Notes: generated from the letters alone by a model not told the origin. Shown: positions 15,389 to 24,046, numbered from the stretch's first letter. The stretch is 32,822 bases of DNA from Selenomonadales bacterium (GCA_029975165.1 JARKPR010000043.1:1-32822); one strand, 5' to 3'. Numbers and translations: made by a program.

Positions 15389-15919
15389 TTAGGCGAAAAG
15401 TTTATCGCCGGTGTCGACTTCGGTCCATTCGACGGCTTGTCCGGCGATGAGGGAGCGGGGGACGTCGATGAGGCGCTGGTTGGCGGAGCCGCGGAAGGCG
15501 AGGCCGAGGTCGCGTTTGGCTTCCATGTAGGGGCCGTCGACGAGGAGGTCGCTGGCGGCGAGGAGGTCGCGGACGGCTTTGTCGGTGCCGCCTAGGGCGA
15601 GGAGTTCTTCGAAGCGGTAGCCGCTGTAGGTTACGAGGCCGAGGCCGAGAGCGCGGATCTGGCGAGCGAGCTGGACTAGGGGGGCGGCCTGAAGGAAGGG
15701 TTCGCCGCCGGAGAAGGTGACGCCGCGGATGAGTTTGGCTTTTTTTATTCTGTCGAAGATTTCGCCGAGGTCGACGAGTTCGCCGCCGTCTCTAGCGTGG
15801 GTCTGGGGGTTGTGGCAGCCGGGGCAGTGGTGGTCGCAGCCTTGGGCGAAGAGGACGAAGCGGATGCCGGGGCCGTCGACGACGCTTTCGGGGATGTAGC
15901 CGGCAAGACGGATTTTCAT
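15389..15919 (-). CDS. nrdG: Anaerobic ribonucleotide reductase activating protein
   Basis: A 176-residue radical SAM activase that uses S-adenosylmethionine to install the glycyl radical on NrdD under anaerobic conditions. The cluster motif FAQGCDHHCPGCHNP (C28, C32, C35) is intact, followed by the SAM-binding GG segment (TFSGGEPFLQ). Its ATG overlaps the nrdD stop codon as ATGA, giving coupled production. It is the last gene of the nrdR-nrdD-nrdG operon, and a palindromic repeat forms the region right after its stop. Confidence 0.96.
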   Translation of the reverse strand: MKIRLAGYIPESVVDGPGIRFVLFAQGCDHHCPGCHNPQTHARDGGELVDLGEIFDRIKKAKLIRGVTFSGGEPFLQAAPLVQLARQIRALGLGLVTYSGYRFEELLALGGTDKAVRDLLAASDLLVDGPYMEAKRDLGLAFRGSANQRLIDVPRSLIAGQAVEWTEVDTGDKLFA

Positions 15920-17949
15920 GTGGATACCTTCTTTTGGATTTTGTGGATGACGCGGTGTTTGAGTTCGGATATTTTGGCGTCGTTGAAGCGGTCGACGGTG
16001 CTGAGGTAGCCGGTGATGCGGCGGACGCGTCGGATGGAGGTGGTGCCGCAGGCGGGGCAGGCGTCGCCGTCGATGACGCCGAGGTGGCCGCAGGAGTCGC
16101 AGAAGTCGATGGGGAAGTTGATGGCGGCGAGGCCCATGTCGCAGTTTTTCATGTGGCGGATGATGTCTTCGATGGCGCCGAGGTTGTTGACGGGGGGGGC
16201 GTCGAATTCGACGTAGCTGATGTGGCCGGCGTTGGTGTATTTGTGGTAGACGCCTTCGAGGCGCATTTTGTCGTAGGCGCTGATGGGGAAGCTGACGGGG
16301 ATGTGGAAGGAGTTGGTGTAGTAGTCTTTGTCGGTGACGCCGGGGATGATGCCGTATTCTTTGCGGTCGATGCCGACGAAGCGGCCGGAGAGGCCTTCGG
16401 CGGGGGTGGCGAGGAGGGTGTAGTTGAGGTCGTAGCGGTCGCAGGCTTTGTCGATCTGGTTGCGCATGAAGGCGACGATTTCTTCGCCGAGGGCCTGGGC
16501 TTCTTCGCTCTGGCCGTGGTGGGAGCCGGTGAGGGCGACGAGGGTTTCGGCGAGGCCGATGAAGCCGATGGAGAGGGTGCCGTTTTTGATGACGTCTTCT
16601 ATGGAGTCGCCGAGACGGAGTCTGTCGGCATCGATATAGAGGCCTTGGCCCATGAGGAAGGGCATGTCCCGCACTTTCAGGGCGGCCTGGACGCGGTAGC
16701 GGTGGTAGAGTTGTTCGGCGGTTAGTTCGAAGGTGTCGGCGAGGTTCTGGTAGAATTTCATGAGGTTGCGCTCGGCTTTGATGGCGAGGCGCGGGAGGTT
16801 GATGGAGGTGAAGCTGAGGTTGCCACGGCCGTCGGTGACGGCGGGGCCGCGCCGGTTGGCCATGACGCGGGTGCGGCAGCCCATGTAGGCGACTTGGTCG
16901 CCGAAGGGGGCGTTGAAGGAGGAGTCCATGAAGCTGAAGGTGGGGTTGAGGCGTTTGGCGGCGACGCGGATAGCGAGTTTGAAGAGGTCGTAGTTGGGGT
17001 CGCCGGGGTTGTAGTTGATGCCTTCCTTGAGGCGGAAGATGATGTTGGGGAAGATGGGGTTTTCGCCGCGGCCGAGGCCTTTTTCGAAGGCGAGGAGGAT
17101 GTTTTTGGCGACGGAGCGGCCGGCGGGGGTGGTGTCGCAGCCGATGTTGAGGCTGGAGAAGGGGACTTGGGCGCCGGCGCGGCTGTGCATGGAGTTGAGG
17201 TTGTAGATGAGGGCTTCCATGGCCTGGAATACTTCGTTGTCGTCGGCTTTTTCCATGAAGGGGGCCATGTCGCGGTCGAAGAAGGCGAAGGATTGGCCGC
17301 CGTGCATGTCGTTCTGGGAGCTTTGGAGGATGATGGCGGCGAGGGCGGTGGCGGAGGCGGGCCTTTTCGGGGGGCGGATGAAGCCGTGGCCGTTGTTGAA
17401 GCCGTTGGTGAGGAGTTTGCCTAGGGGTATCTGGATGCAGGTGAGGGTTTTGCCGTAGAAGTCGAGGTCGTGGATGTGGATGTCGCCGCGCTTGTGGGCA
17501 ATGGCCATGTTTTCGGGGATGAGGCGGTCGAGGTAGTAGGCTTTGCTGGCGGCGCTGGCGATCTGGAGCATTTTGGCGGAGGGGGAGTTGGAGACGTTGG
17601 CGTTTTCGCGGCTGGTTTCGATGAGGATTTCGGCGACGGCGTCCATGAGGTCGGATTTGGCGTCGCGGATGCGGGTGCGCTGGTTGCGGTAGAGGATGTA
17701 GGCTTTGGCGGTGCGGGCGTGGCCTTTTTCGATGAGGACTTTTTCGACGGCGTCCTGGACGTCTTCGACGCCGAAGAGGCCGCCGTTGTATTTTTGCTTA
17801 AGGTGCTTGAGGACGTCGAGGGTTAGCTCGATGGCCATCTCTTTGTCGGCGCCGCCGACGGCTTTGGCGGCTTTGAAGATGGCGGCGGTGATTTTTGCTT
17901 CGTCGAATTGGACTTCGCGGCCGTCACGTTTGAGAATCTTTGCGAACAT
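15916..17949 (-). CDS. nrdD: Anaerobic (class III) ribonucleoside-triphosphate reductase
   Basis: A 677-residue class III reductase reducing ribonucleoside triphosphates to deoxy forms. Residues 1-90 are an ATP-cone (FAKILKRDGREVQFDEAKI) for allosteric control. The C terminus has the zinc site CGHLG...CPAC and the glycyl radical motif RRITGYLS with G647. The start at 17949 follows AGGTGAAGG. A much longer open frame upstream is the out-of-frame nrdR region and is not used. The operon position after nrdR and before nrdG fits. Its presence implies DNA synthesis without oxygen. Confidence 0.96.
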   Translation of the reverse strand: MFAKILKRDGREVQFDEAKITAAIFKAAKAVGGADKEMAIELTLDVLKHLKQKYNGGLFGVEDVQDAVEKVLIEKGHARTAKAYILYRNQRTRIRDAKSDLMDAVAEILIETSRENANVSNSPSAKMLQIASAASKAYYLDRLIPENMAIAHKRGDIHIHDLDFYGKTLTCIQIPLGKLLTNGFNNGHGFIRPPKRPASATALAAIILQSSQNDMHGGQSFAFFDRDMAPFMEKADDNEVFQAMEALIYNLNSMHSRAGAQVPFSSLNIGCDTTPAGRSVAKNILLAFEKGLGRGENPIFPNIIFRLKEGINYNPGDPNYDLFKLAIRVAAKRLNPTFSFMDSSFNAPFGDQVAYMGCRTRVMANRRGPAVTDGRGNLSFTSINLPRLAIKAERNLMKFYQNLADTFELTAEQLYHRYRVQAALKVRDMPFLMGQGLYIDADRLRLGDSIEDVIKNGTLSIGFIGLAETLVALTGSHHGQSEEAQALGEEIVAFMRNQIDKACDRYDLNYTLLATPAEGLSGRFVGIDRKEYGIIPGVTDKDYYTNSFHIPVSFPISAYDKMRLEGVYHKYTNAGHISYVEFDAPPVNNLGAIEDIIRHMKNCDMGLAAINFPIDFCDSCGHLGVIDGDACPACGTTSIRRVRRITGYLSTVDRFNDAKISELKHRVIHKIQKKVST

Positions 17950-17966
17950 AGTTTCCTTCACCTCGT

Positions 17967-18440
17967 TTAGTTGTGGCTCTTCCCCGACTGCGTTTTCATG
18001 AGCGTCTCGAGTTCTTGCATGAAGTTGTTGATGTCGGCGAACTGCCGGTAGACGGAGGCGAAGCGCACGTAGGCCACCTGGTCGATGTCTTTGAGGTGCT
18101 GCATGACGGTTTCGCCGATGCTGCGGGAGGAGACTTCGCGCTCCATGAGGTTGCGCAGTTGTTTTTCGACTTTGTCGACGACGGCTTCGGCGGTACTGAG
18201 GGAGATAGGCCGCTTTTCGCAGGCGCGGAGGATGCCGTTGAGCAGTTTGGTGCGGTCGAAGAGTTCCCGGCGGCCGTCTTTTTTGATGACCATGAGGGGG
18301 GATTCTTCGACGACTTCGTAGGTGGTGAACCGGCGCGAGCATGAAAGGCATTCGCGCCGCCGCCTGATCGAGCTGCCTTCTTCGGCGGCCCGGGAGTCGA
18401 TGACTTTGCTTTCGCCATAGCTGCAGAACGGGCATCGCAT
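17967..18440 (-). CDS. nrdR: Transcriptional repressor NrdR
   Basis: A 157-residue zinc-ribbon/ATP-cone repressor of ribonucleotide reductase genes. The N-terminal zinc ribbon MRCPFC...CLSC (C3, C6, C31, C34) and the [17 protein letters not shown] segment are diagnostic; an ATP-cone follows from about residue 49. NrdR senses ATP/dATP and blocks nrd transcription. It is the first gene of the nrdR-nrdD-nrdG operon, with nrdD starting 17 nt after its stop, so control of its own operon is expected. The predicted length matches the family. Confidence 0.96.
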   Translation of the reverse strand: MRCPFCSYGESKVIDSRAAEEGSSIRRRRECLSCSRRFTTYEVVEESPLMVIKKDGRRELFDRTKLLNGILRACEKRPISLSTAEAVVDKVEKQLRNLMEREVSSRSIGETVMQHLKDIDQVAYVRFASVYRQFADINNFMQELETLMKTQSGKSHN

Positions 18441-18528
18441 GGGCTTGTCCCTCCTACTACCGTTTCTTCCGGCGTTGTGCTAGAATGGGGTTTGAGGGGT
18501 TTTCGGACGTTCAGAGGCTAAAAGAGGA

Positions 18529-18576
18529 CTACTATATTTAGTAGGTCCTAACTTATATTTACGCCACATATTGTGT
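18529..18576 (-). promoter_or_regulatory. Candidate NrdR-box pair upstream of nrdR
   Basis: CTACTATATTTAGTAG (18529-18544) matches most of the NrdR box core (CTATAT..GT). CACATATTGTG (18565-18575) is a second AT-rich dyad, with centres about 33 bp apart, roughly three helical turns. Paired, phased boxes are the rule upstream of NrdR-controlled operons. The match is imperfect. The remainder of 18441-18791 is AT-rich leader without a gene. Confidence 0.4.
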
Positions 18577-18791
18577 AAATCCTGCATGGGGAAGAAAATT
18601 CTACATAAAAATTGAATATTTTACAAATTAAAATTCCGACATTTATCCGCTGGCTGTCTGGCACGGTTAGCGTTTTTTCTTTTGGGCGGCGGCGGTAACG
18701 GCGCGGTTTCGACAGTAATCGCGGCCGGCGGTGGCGGATGGGGGCGGATTATGCGGGCATAAACAAGAGGTATGGGGAATATAATGCTTGG

Positions 18792-18820
18792 TTGCCGCTG
18801 CGACGGGGAAGTTTTATAAT
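18792..18820 (+). promoter_or_regulatory. Promoter of the FGGY kinase gene
   Basis: TTGCCG (18792-18797) and TATAAT (18815-18820) with a 17-bp spacer, 69 bp upstream of the ATG at 18889. Confidence 0.6.
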
Positions 18821-18888
18821 TTTAAGTGGATAAGAAATGTGCGCGGCGCGTGGCCGCGGGAGATGTTGCGCGAGGAGGCGTTTTCAGG

Positions 18889-20427
18889 ATGCCGGAGCAG
18901 GTGGTTATCGGCGCGGATGTGGGGACGACGGGCTGCCGGGCGGTGGTGTACCGCCCGGACGGGACGGCGCTGGCGGGCCGCAGCCGCGAGTACAGGTTGT
19001 ATACGCCGCAGCCGGGTTGGGCGGAGCAGGACGCGGAGGAGATTTATCAGGCTTTGGCGGCGACGGTGCGGGAGGCTTTGGCGGCGGCGGCGCTGCCGGC
19101 CGGGACGCCGGCGTGCCTGTGCCTGAGCACGTTTTTCCATAGCATAATGCCGGTGGACGCGGCCGGGCGGCCGCTGCACCGGCTGCTGATCTGGGCGGAT
19201 ACGCGCGGCCAGAGGTTTGTGGAGCAGCTTCGCGCCGACGGCGACGAGCGGGCGATATACGCGCGCACGGGGTGTATGCTGAGTCCGCAGTATCCGCTGG
19301 TGAAGATCAGGTGGTTCCGCGAGGAGCGGCCGGATATTTTTCGGCGGACGGCGCGGTTCGTTTCCATTAAAGAGTACATTTTGTTCCGGCTGACTGGGCA
19401 GTTCATGGCCGACCGGTCGATCGCGACGGGGACGGGGCTGTACCATATCGCGGCGCGGCGCTGGGACGAGGAGCTGCTGGCCTGGCTGGGGCTGGCGCCG
19501 GAGCAGTTGTCGCCGGTGTATGCGACGACGCACACGGCGACGGGGCTTGTGCCGGAGGCGGCGGCGGCGTTCGGGGTGTCCCCCGCTCTGCCGGTGGTGC
19601 TGGGGGCGGGCGACGGGGCGCTGTCGAACCTGGGCGCGGGCGCGGTCGGCTCCGGGCAGGTGGCGGCGATGGTGGGGACGAGCGGGGCGGTGCGGACGGT
19701 GACGCGGACGCCTTTTTCCCACCCGGAGCTTCGGACGTGGTGTTATAATCTGACGGAGGACCGCTGGCTGGCGGGGGTGGCGATGAACAGCGGCGGGATC
19801 GCGCTGCGCTGGCTGCGCGATACGCTGGGCGAGGCGGAGAAGGCGGCGGAGGCCAAGGGCGGCGCGGATGCGTACGAGCTTTTGACGGCGCTGGCGGCGC
19901 AGGCGCCGGCAGGAGCGGAGGGCCTGGTGGCGCTGCCGTTCTTGGCCGGGGAGCGGGCGCCGCTGTGGAACGCGCGCTCGCGGGGGGTGTTTTTCGGGCT
20001 GGGGCTGAACCACGGCCGGGCCCATATGGTGCGGGCGATGCTGGAGGGCGTGATGTTCGGCCTGTACGGGATTTTCCGCCCGGTGCGCGAGGCAGCCGGG
20101 GCGGCGACGGTGGTGCGGGCGGCGGGGAGTTTCAGCCGGTCGCCGCTGTGGCTGCAGATCATGGCCGATGTGTTCGGGTTGCCGGTGGAGGTGCCGGGCG
20201 AGCCGACGGGGTCGGTGTTCGGGGCGGCGTTACTGGGGATGCACGCCCAGGGGCTGCTGCCGGACCTGGAGGCGGCGGCCGCTCTGGTGAGGGTGGCGGT
20301 GCGGTACGAGCCGGACGCGGCTAACCACCGCCTGTACCAGGAGCGGTACGCGCTGTTCGAGACGCTGGCGGCGAAGCTGGCGCCGGAGTTCGAAGCGATA
20401 GCCAAGATGCAGGAAAAGAAGGCGTGA
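18889..20427 (+). CDS. FGGY family carbohydrate kinase, probably gluconokinase
   Basis: A 512-residue FGGY kinase. The N-terminal ATP-binding ribonuclease-H-like fold begins VIGADVGTTGCRAVVY; the second half contains GTSGAVRT and the FGGY signature region (ERAPLWNARSRGVFFGL; AAGSFSRSPLWLQIMADVFG). Substrates in the family include gluconate, xylulose and glycerol. The convergent neighbour is 6-phosphogluconate dehydrogenase, the next step after gluconate phosphorylation, so gluconokinase (gntK type) is the best guess. The start at 18889 has GAGGAGG upstream; the in-frame extension to 18826 lacks a ribosome binding site. Confidence 0.87.
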   Translation: MPEQVVIGADVGTTGCRAVVYRPDGTALAGRSREYRLYTPQPGWAEQDAEEIYQALAATVREALAAAALPAGTPACLCLSTFFHSIMPVDAAGRPLHRLLIWADTRGQRFVEQLRADGDERAIYARTGCMLSPQYPLVKIRWFREERPDIFRRTARFVSIKEYILFRLTGQFMADRSIATGTGLYHIAARRWDEELLAWLGLAPEQLSPVYATTHTATGLVPEAAAAFGVSPALPVVLGAGDGALSNLGAGAVGSGQVAAMVGTSGAVRTVTRTPFSHPELRTWCYNLTEDRWLAGVAMNSGGIALRWLRDTLGEAEKAAEAKGGADAYELLTALAAQAPAGAEGLVALPFLAGERAPLWNARSRGVFFGLGLNHGRAHMVRAMLEGVMFGLYGIFRPVREAAGAATVVRAAGSFSRSPLWLQIMADVFGLPVEVPGEPTGSVFGAALLGMHAQGLLPDLEAAAALVRVAVRYEPDAANHRLYQERYALFETLAAKLAPEFEAIAKMQEKKA

Positions 20428-20448
20428 CCGGTGGTCGCGCCTTCTTTT
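20418..20448. terminator. Terminator between kinase and gnd
   Basis: GAAGGCGTGACC, loop GGT, GGTCGCGCCTTC, then TTTT. It overlaps the kinase stop codon and separates the convergent genes. Confidence 0.85.
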
Positions 20449-20471
20449 ATATGTGGCAGCCGTTTATGGTT

Positions 20472-21890
20472 TTACTGTTTTTTGGTCCAGTCGGTGTGGA
20501 AAACGCCGGGGCGGTCGGTGCGTTCGTAGGTGTGGGCGCCGAAGTAGTCGCGCTGGGCCTGGATGAGGTTGGCGGGGAGGACGGCGCTGCGGTAGCCGTC
20601 GTAGTAGGCGAGCGAGGCGGCGAAGGCGGGGACGGCGACGCCGGCGCGCTGGCAGGCGGCGACGACTTCGCGCCAGCCGGCCTGGCTGCTTGCCAGGGCG
20701 TCGGCGAAGAAGTGGTCGGTGAGGAGGTTGGCGAGGCCGCGGTCGCGGTCGTAGGCGGCGGCGATGCTTTCGAGGAAGCGGGCCCTGATGATGCAGCCGC
20801 CCCGCCAGAGGAGGGCGATCTGGCCGTAGTCGAGGTCCCAGCGGTAGTTTGCGGCGGCGGCGCGCAGCAGGGCGAAGCCCTGGGCGTAGGAGCAGATTTT
20901 GGCGGCATAGAGGGCAGCCTCGAGGTTGTCGAGGAAGGCGGCAGGGTCGCCCGGCCATTTGTCGCGCGGGCCGGCGAGGATGCCGGCGGCGGCGAGGCGC
21001 TCGTCCTTGTAGGCGGAGAGGCAGCGGGCGTAGACGGCAGCGGTGATGGTGGGGACGGGGACGCCGAGGTCGAGGGCGTCCTGGGAGGTCCATTTGCCGG
21101 TGCCTTTCTGGCCGGCTTTGTCGAGGACGAGGTCGACGAGGGGGCGGCTGGTGAGGTGGTCGCGGCGGCCGAGGATGTCGGCGGTGATTTCGATGAGGTA
21201 GGATTCGAGCCGGCCCCGGTTCCAGCGGGCGAAGGCGGCCTGCATGGCGGCGGGGTCGAGGCCGAGGAGGTCTTTCATGGTGGCGTAGGCTTCGGCGATG
21301 AGCTGCATGTCGCCGTATTCGATGCCGTTGTGGACCATTTTGACGTAGTGGCCGGCGCCGTCGGGGCCGACGTAAGCGCAGCAGGGGCGGCCGGCGGCGC
21401 GGGCGGCGATGGCTGTGAGGACGGGGGCGACGGCGTCGTAGGCGGGACGGTCGCCGCCGGGCATGATGCTGGGGCCGGTGAGGGCCCCTTCTTCCCCGCC
21501 GGATACGCCAACGCCGAGGAAGTGGATGCCCTGGGCGGCGAGGGCGGCGTGGCGGCGGCGGGTGTCGGCGTAGTGGGAGTTGCCGCCGTCGAGGATGATG
21601 TCGCCGGGGTCGAGGTGGGGGCGGAGGGCGGCGAGCATGTCGTCGACGGCCTGGCCGGCTTTGACCATGAGGAGGATTTTGCGGGGCCGCGTCAGCATGG
21701 CGGCGAGGTCGGCGAGCGTTTCGGCGCCGCGGACGGGGAGGCCCTGGGCGCGACCGGCGAGGAGGGCGCGGGTTTTTTCGGCGGTACGGTTATAGACGGC
21801 GATGGGGTGGCCTTTGCCGGCGATGTTGAGGGCGAGGTTCTCGCCCATTACGGCGAGGCCGATGAGGGCGATGGCGCATTGTCCGGTCAT
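20472..21890 (-). CDS. gnd: 6-phosphogluconate dehydrogenase (decarboxylating)
   Basis: A 472-residue enzyme, full length for the family, converting 6-phosphogluconate to ribulose 5-phosphate with reduction of NADP. The N-terminal Rossmann fold shows GLAVMGENLALN (cofactor binding). GGNSHYADT, GVSGGEEGALTGPSIMPGG and, in the C-terminal helical domain, YAQGFALLR...WRGGCIIRARFL carry the family's substrate-binding and catalytic residues. GGAGG lies upstream of the ATG at 21890. Together with the convergent kinase it forms an oxidative gluconate-to-pentose route. Confidence 0.95.
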   Translation of the reverse strand: MTGQCAIALIGLAVMGENLALNIAGKGHPIAVYNRTAEKTRALLAGRAQGLPVRGAETLADLAAMLTRPRKILLMVKAGQAVDDMLAALRPHLDPGDIILDGGNSHYADTRRRHAALAAQGIHFLGVGVSGGEEGALTGPSIMPGGDRPAYDAVAPVLTAIAARAAGRPCCAYVGPDGAGHYVKMVHNGIEYGDMQLIAEAYATMKDLLGLDPAAMQAAFARWNRGRLESYLIEITADILGRRDHLTSRPLVDLVLDKAGQKGTGKWTSQDALDLGVPVPTITAAVYARCLSAYKDERLAAAGILAGPRDKWPGDPAAFLDNLEAALYAAKICSYAQGFALLRAAAANYRWDLDYGQIALLWRGGCIIRARFLESIAAAYDRDRGLANLLTDHFFADALASSQAGWREVVAACQRAGVAVPAFAASLAYYDGYRSAVLPANLIQAQRDYFGAHTYERTDRPGVFHTDWTKKQ

Positions 21891-21971
21891 GTTCTCTGCC
21901 TCCGTGTCGTGATTGTCGTATGCTATTATTCTCAGTTGCGGCGGAAGTTCCCTGTCTGGCGGAGGAGAATT

Positions 21972-21997
21972 AAAGAAAAAAGCGGCCGGAGCCGCTA
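21972..21997 (-). terminator. Terminator of PRC-barrel gene
   Basis: AGCGGC (21981-21986), loop CGGA, GCCGCT (21991-21996). On the minus strand it is followed by a TTTTTTCTTT tract. The stem overlaps the TAG stop codon. Confidence 0.85.
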
Positions 21998-22258
21998 TTT
22001 TTCGAGGTGCTTAAGATCGGCAAACTGAGGGCTTTCGACTAAAATGCAGTCGACGCCGATTTTGCTGATTTTGTCCCAGGGGATGACGATGTCTTCGTTG
22101 CGGCCGAACAGGCCGAGGAAGCGGCCGGGTCCGGGGACGACGATGGCGGTCAGCCGGCCGCTTTCGATGTCGATCTCGATGTCGGTGATGGCCCCCAGCC
22201 GCTTGCCGTCGATGACGTTGACCACTTCTTTAATTTTTAGATCGCTTGTTTTAATCAT
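21995..22258 (-). CDS. YlmC/YmxH family PRC-barrel protein
   Basis: An 87-residue PRC-barrel protein. LKIKEVVNVIDGKRLGAITDI and the ending GVDCILVE are typical of the YlmC/YmxH sporulation family found across endospore formers. The start is ATG 22258 with GGAGGGGG 8 nt upstream. The frame continues to ATG 22327, but that start has no ribosome binding site and lies in the integrated element's attachment site. The element has inserted about 43 bp upstream of this ATG, so the native promoter may be altered. Confidence 0.88.
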   Translation of the reverse strand: MIKTSDLKIKEVVNVIDGKRLGAITDIEIDIESGRLTAIVVPGPGRFLGLFGRNEDIVIPWDKISKIGVDCILVESPQFADLKHLEK

Positions 22259-22300
22259 GGTGCCCCCTCCGCCCTTCCCTGCTTGTTTCGCTAACAGTAT

Positions 22301-22326
22301 ATGAGGGACAAGGGGAAAGTGTTCCA
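22301..22326. other. attL core repeat
   Basis: The left copy of the 26-bp direct repeat contains GGACAAGGGGAAAGTGTTCC (22306-22325). It is identical to the right copy except at 22305. It lies in the upstream region of the PRC-barrel gene. Confidence 0.85.
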
Positions 22327-22425
22327 AGTAAATTTATTAAGGATTTTCGATGTTCACGGATGCCCAATTTTACTGGATTCTTGCTCTTTTATGCTCATTA
22401 AGAATCATCAAGTTTTAACCGTAAT

Positions 22426-22446
22426 TGTCCCAAAAACTGTCCCAAA
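22426..22446. other. Left integrase arm-type site (tandem TGTCCCAAA)
   Basis: Two TGTCCCAAA copies 12 bp apart form a 21-bp block that recurs exactly at 32537-32557. It lies 100 bp inside the left core and directly beyond the integrase stop codon. Confidence 0.7.
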
Positions 22447-22447
22447 T

Positions 22448-23590
22448 TTACAGGCCGTAATAGGCGGCCACGGCCTGGGTTATTGACTCGGTATCACCCG
22501 GCAGGAGGTGGCCGTAAATATCCAGCGTTGTACTTGTTTTCTCGTGCCCAAGCACCGCCGATATTGCTTTGATGTTTAATCCCTGGCTGATCGCCACCGA
22601 AGCGAAGGTATGCCGCAACTGGTGAATAGTCCTATACGGAATTGGCGCCTTGTCCATGATACGGCAGAACCTACTTCCCACCGTATTGGGGTGAATAACA
22701 TCTCCGGTAGGTTCGCAAAATACCAAGTCAAGGTTATTATACGCATCGCCAAGGTCTTTTTTCATCTTCTCCTGCTGCACCTTATGCCATTTCAAAACCT
22801 CTATTAACCGGGTACCAATAGGGATGGTGCGATAAGAAGACTTTGTTTTTAGAGAGCCAAGCACTACCCGCCCCGCTTCCACCTTCGCCTGTTGCCTCAC
22901 GGTTATCCGCTTTTTCTTGAAATCAACATCAACCCACTTTAGTCCAAGAACCTCGCCGCGCCGCATTCCCGTATGTAGCGCCAAAAAGATAATGTTGTAC
23001 ATGAAGCTGCCGGCGCCGGCCGCGTCCAACAGTATTTTGATCTCTTCCTGGTTAAGCGGATTGATCTCCTCTTTTTCCACTTGCGGAAGCTTTAGTTTCT
23101 TACAAGGGTTATTCAGTATAAGCTTATCAATCTCCGCCACGTTGAAGGCGTCGGCCAGTACGATTTTTATTTGCCCTAGGTAGCTCGGGGCAACCTTCTC
23201 CCCTTTTTCGTTGAGAAACTTTTGTATATCTGCCCGCCGAACCTTATCCAAAGACATTTTCCCCAGTGCTGTTCCCTTTATGTGGCAATTAACAATCGTC
23301 TTATAGATCGTATGGCTTTTGATCGAAACGCTGCCTTTTTTATTGACTTCCAGCCAAGTATCCATCCATTCTTGGAGAGTCAGCTTTTTTGCTTTCGGTT
23401 TAACGCCTAAGTCTATCGACTTCAAAAACTCTTTCTTTTTGGACAATACCTCGCCCTGACTCGCTGCCCTGATCGTCGTCCTTTTTAATTCGTCAGTATC
23501 TGGGTCACGGTAGGAAATTTTAAGCCACCACCGCCCATTTGCGGCCTGCATGGGCTCTGTTCCCGCCCCGTTTTCACGCCGTGTTGCCAT
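22448..23590 (-). CDS. int: Tyrosine-type site-specific integrase
   Basis: A 380-residue phage-type integrase. It has an N-terminal arm-binding domain (WWLKISYRDPDTDELKRTT), a SAM-like core-binding domain (about residues 70-165) and a catalytic domain with the full set R210 (HTGMRRGEV), H323-x-x-R326 (HQLRHTF), H349 (GHEK) and nucleophile Y359 (LDIYGHL). It would integrate and, with an excisionase, excise the element through the flanking direct repeats. It is transcribed toward attL, the usual place for an int gene. A GGTGA site precedes the ATG. Confidence 0.96.
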   Translation of the reverse strand: MATRRENGAGTEPMQAANGRWWLKISYRDPDTDELKRTTIRAASQGEVLSKKKEFLKSIDLGVKPKAKKLTLQEWMDTWLEVNKKGSVSIKSHTIYKTIVNCHIKGTALGKMSLDKVRRADIQKFLNEKGEKVAPSYLGQIKIVLADAFNVAEIDKLILNNPCKKLKLPQVEKEEINPLNQEEIKILLDAAGAGSFMYNIIFLALHTGMRRGEVLGLKWVDVDFKKKRITVRQQAKVEAGRVVLGSLKTKSSYRTIPIGTRLIEVLKWHKVQQEKMKKDLGDAYNNLDLVFCEPTGDVIHPNTVGSRFCRIMDKAPIPYRTIHQLRHTFASVAISQGLNIKAISAVLGHEKTSTTLDIYGHLLPGDTESITQAVAAYYGL

Positions 23591-23725
23591 ACCGTCACCG
23601 CCTATCGTTTTCTCTTGTCCCGCCCGGCCGCCTAGTGTACAATAAGGACGGCGGCGGGTTCTGGATGCTCCCGTGTCTGCCTGGCCGGTGTCGCTGTTAC
23701 CGCAGCGCCCGGCCCTTTGATTTTC

Positions 23726-23887
23726 CTAGTCGCCTTTAATGTCCAGTTCCTGACGCAGTAGCCGCTCGACCATCTCTGACACGGAAGTCTTGCGGGCTAT
23801 TGCTTCCTGTTTGGCCTTGATTATTACGTTCTCATCCACATATAAAGTCAGTTTTACAGCGCTTGGCCTTTTCTCTCTTGGTGTCAT
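23726..23887 (-). CDS. Ribbon-helix-helix (CopG-like) DNA-binding protein
   Basis: A 53-residue protein with the RHH layout: basic N terminus, beta strand (AVKLTLYVDENV), helix (IIKAKQEAIARKT) and second helix (SVSEMVERLLRQEL). GGAGGTG stands before the ATG at 23887. No toxin gene is adjacent, so it looks like a stand-alone regulator rather than half of a toxin-antitoxin pair. A palindrome overlaps the -35 of its promoter, which fits autoregulation. The spacer to int (23591-23725) holds GC-rich inverted repeats and no gene. Confidence 0.85.
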   Translation of the reverse strand: MTPREKRPSAVKLTLYVDENVIIKAKQEAIARKTSVSEMVERLLRQELDIKGD

Positions 23888-23906
23888 ACTTCACCTCCTC
23901 AATACT

Positions 23907-23997
23907 ATAATATCCAAATTAAAATTATACGTCAAGACGTAATGTTTAATGCTACGTCTGATAATAACTATTATGTAATCTTGTAATTAAATGTCAA
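23907..23997 (-). promoter_or_regulatory. RHH gene promoters and palindromic operator
   Basis: TTGACG (23930-23935) and TATTAT (23907-23912) are spaced by 17 bp on the minus strand. The perfect dyad TACGTC-AA-GACGTA (23928-23941) covers this -35, and a third TACGTC half-site is at 23953-23958. A further upstream promoter is TTGACA (23992-23997) with CATAAT (23970-23975), 16-bp spacer. Confidence 0.65.
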
Positions 23998-24046
23998 AAG
24001 TCCGCAAACCCTTGTAATTACTGGCTTCGCGGGCTTTTCGTTTTTT
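23996..24046. terminator. Terminator with long loop
   Basis: AAAAGTCCGC (23996-24005) pairs with GCGGGCTTTT (24029-24038) with one wobble, followed by CGTTTTTT on the plus strand; the minus side ends CTTTTG. Confidence 0.55.

Noticed and set aside
22301-22486. Plus-strand 61-codon frame beginning in attL
   Set aside because: It consists of att and arm sequence, lacks a ribosome binding site and runs into the integrase antisense.
23726-23887. RHH protein as half of a toxin-antitoxin pair
   Set aside because: No toxin-like ORF lies on either side; the neighbours are int and a regulatory region.
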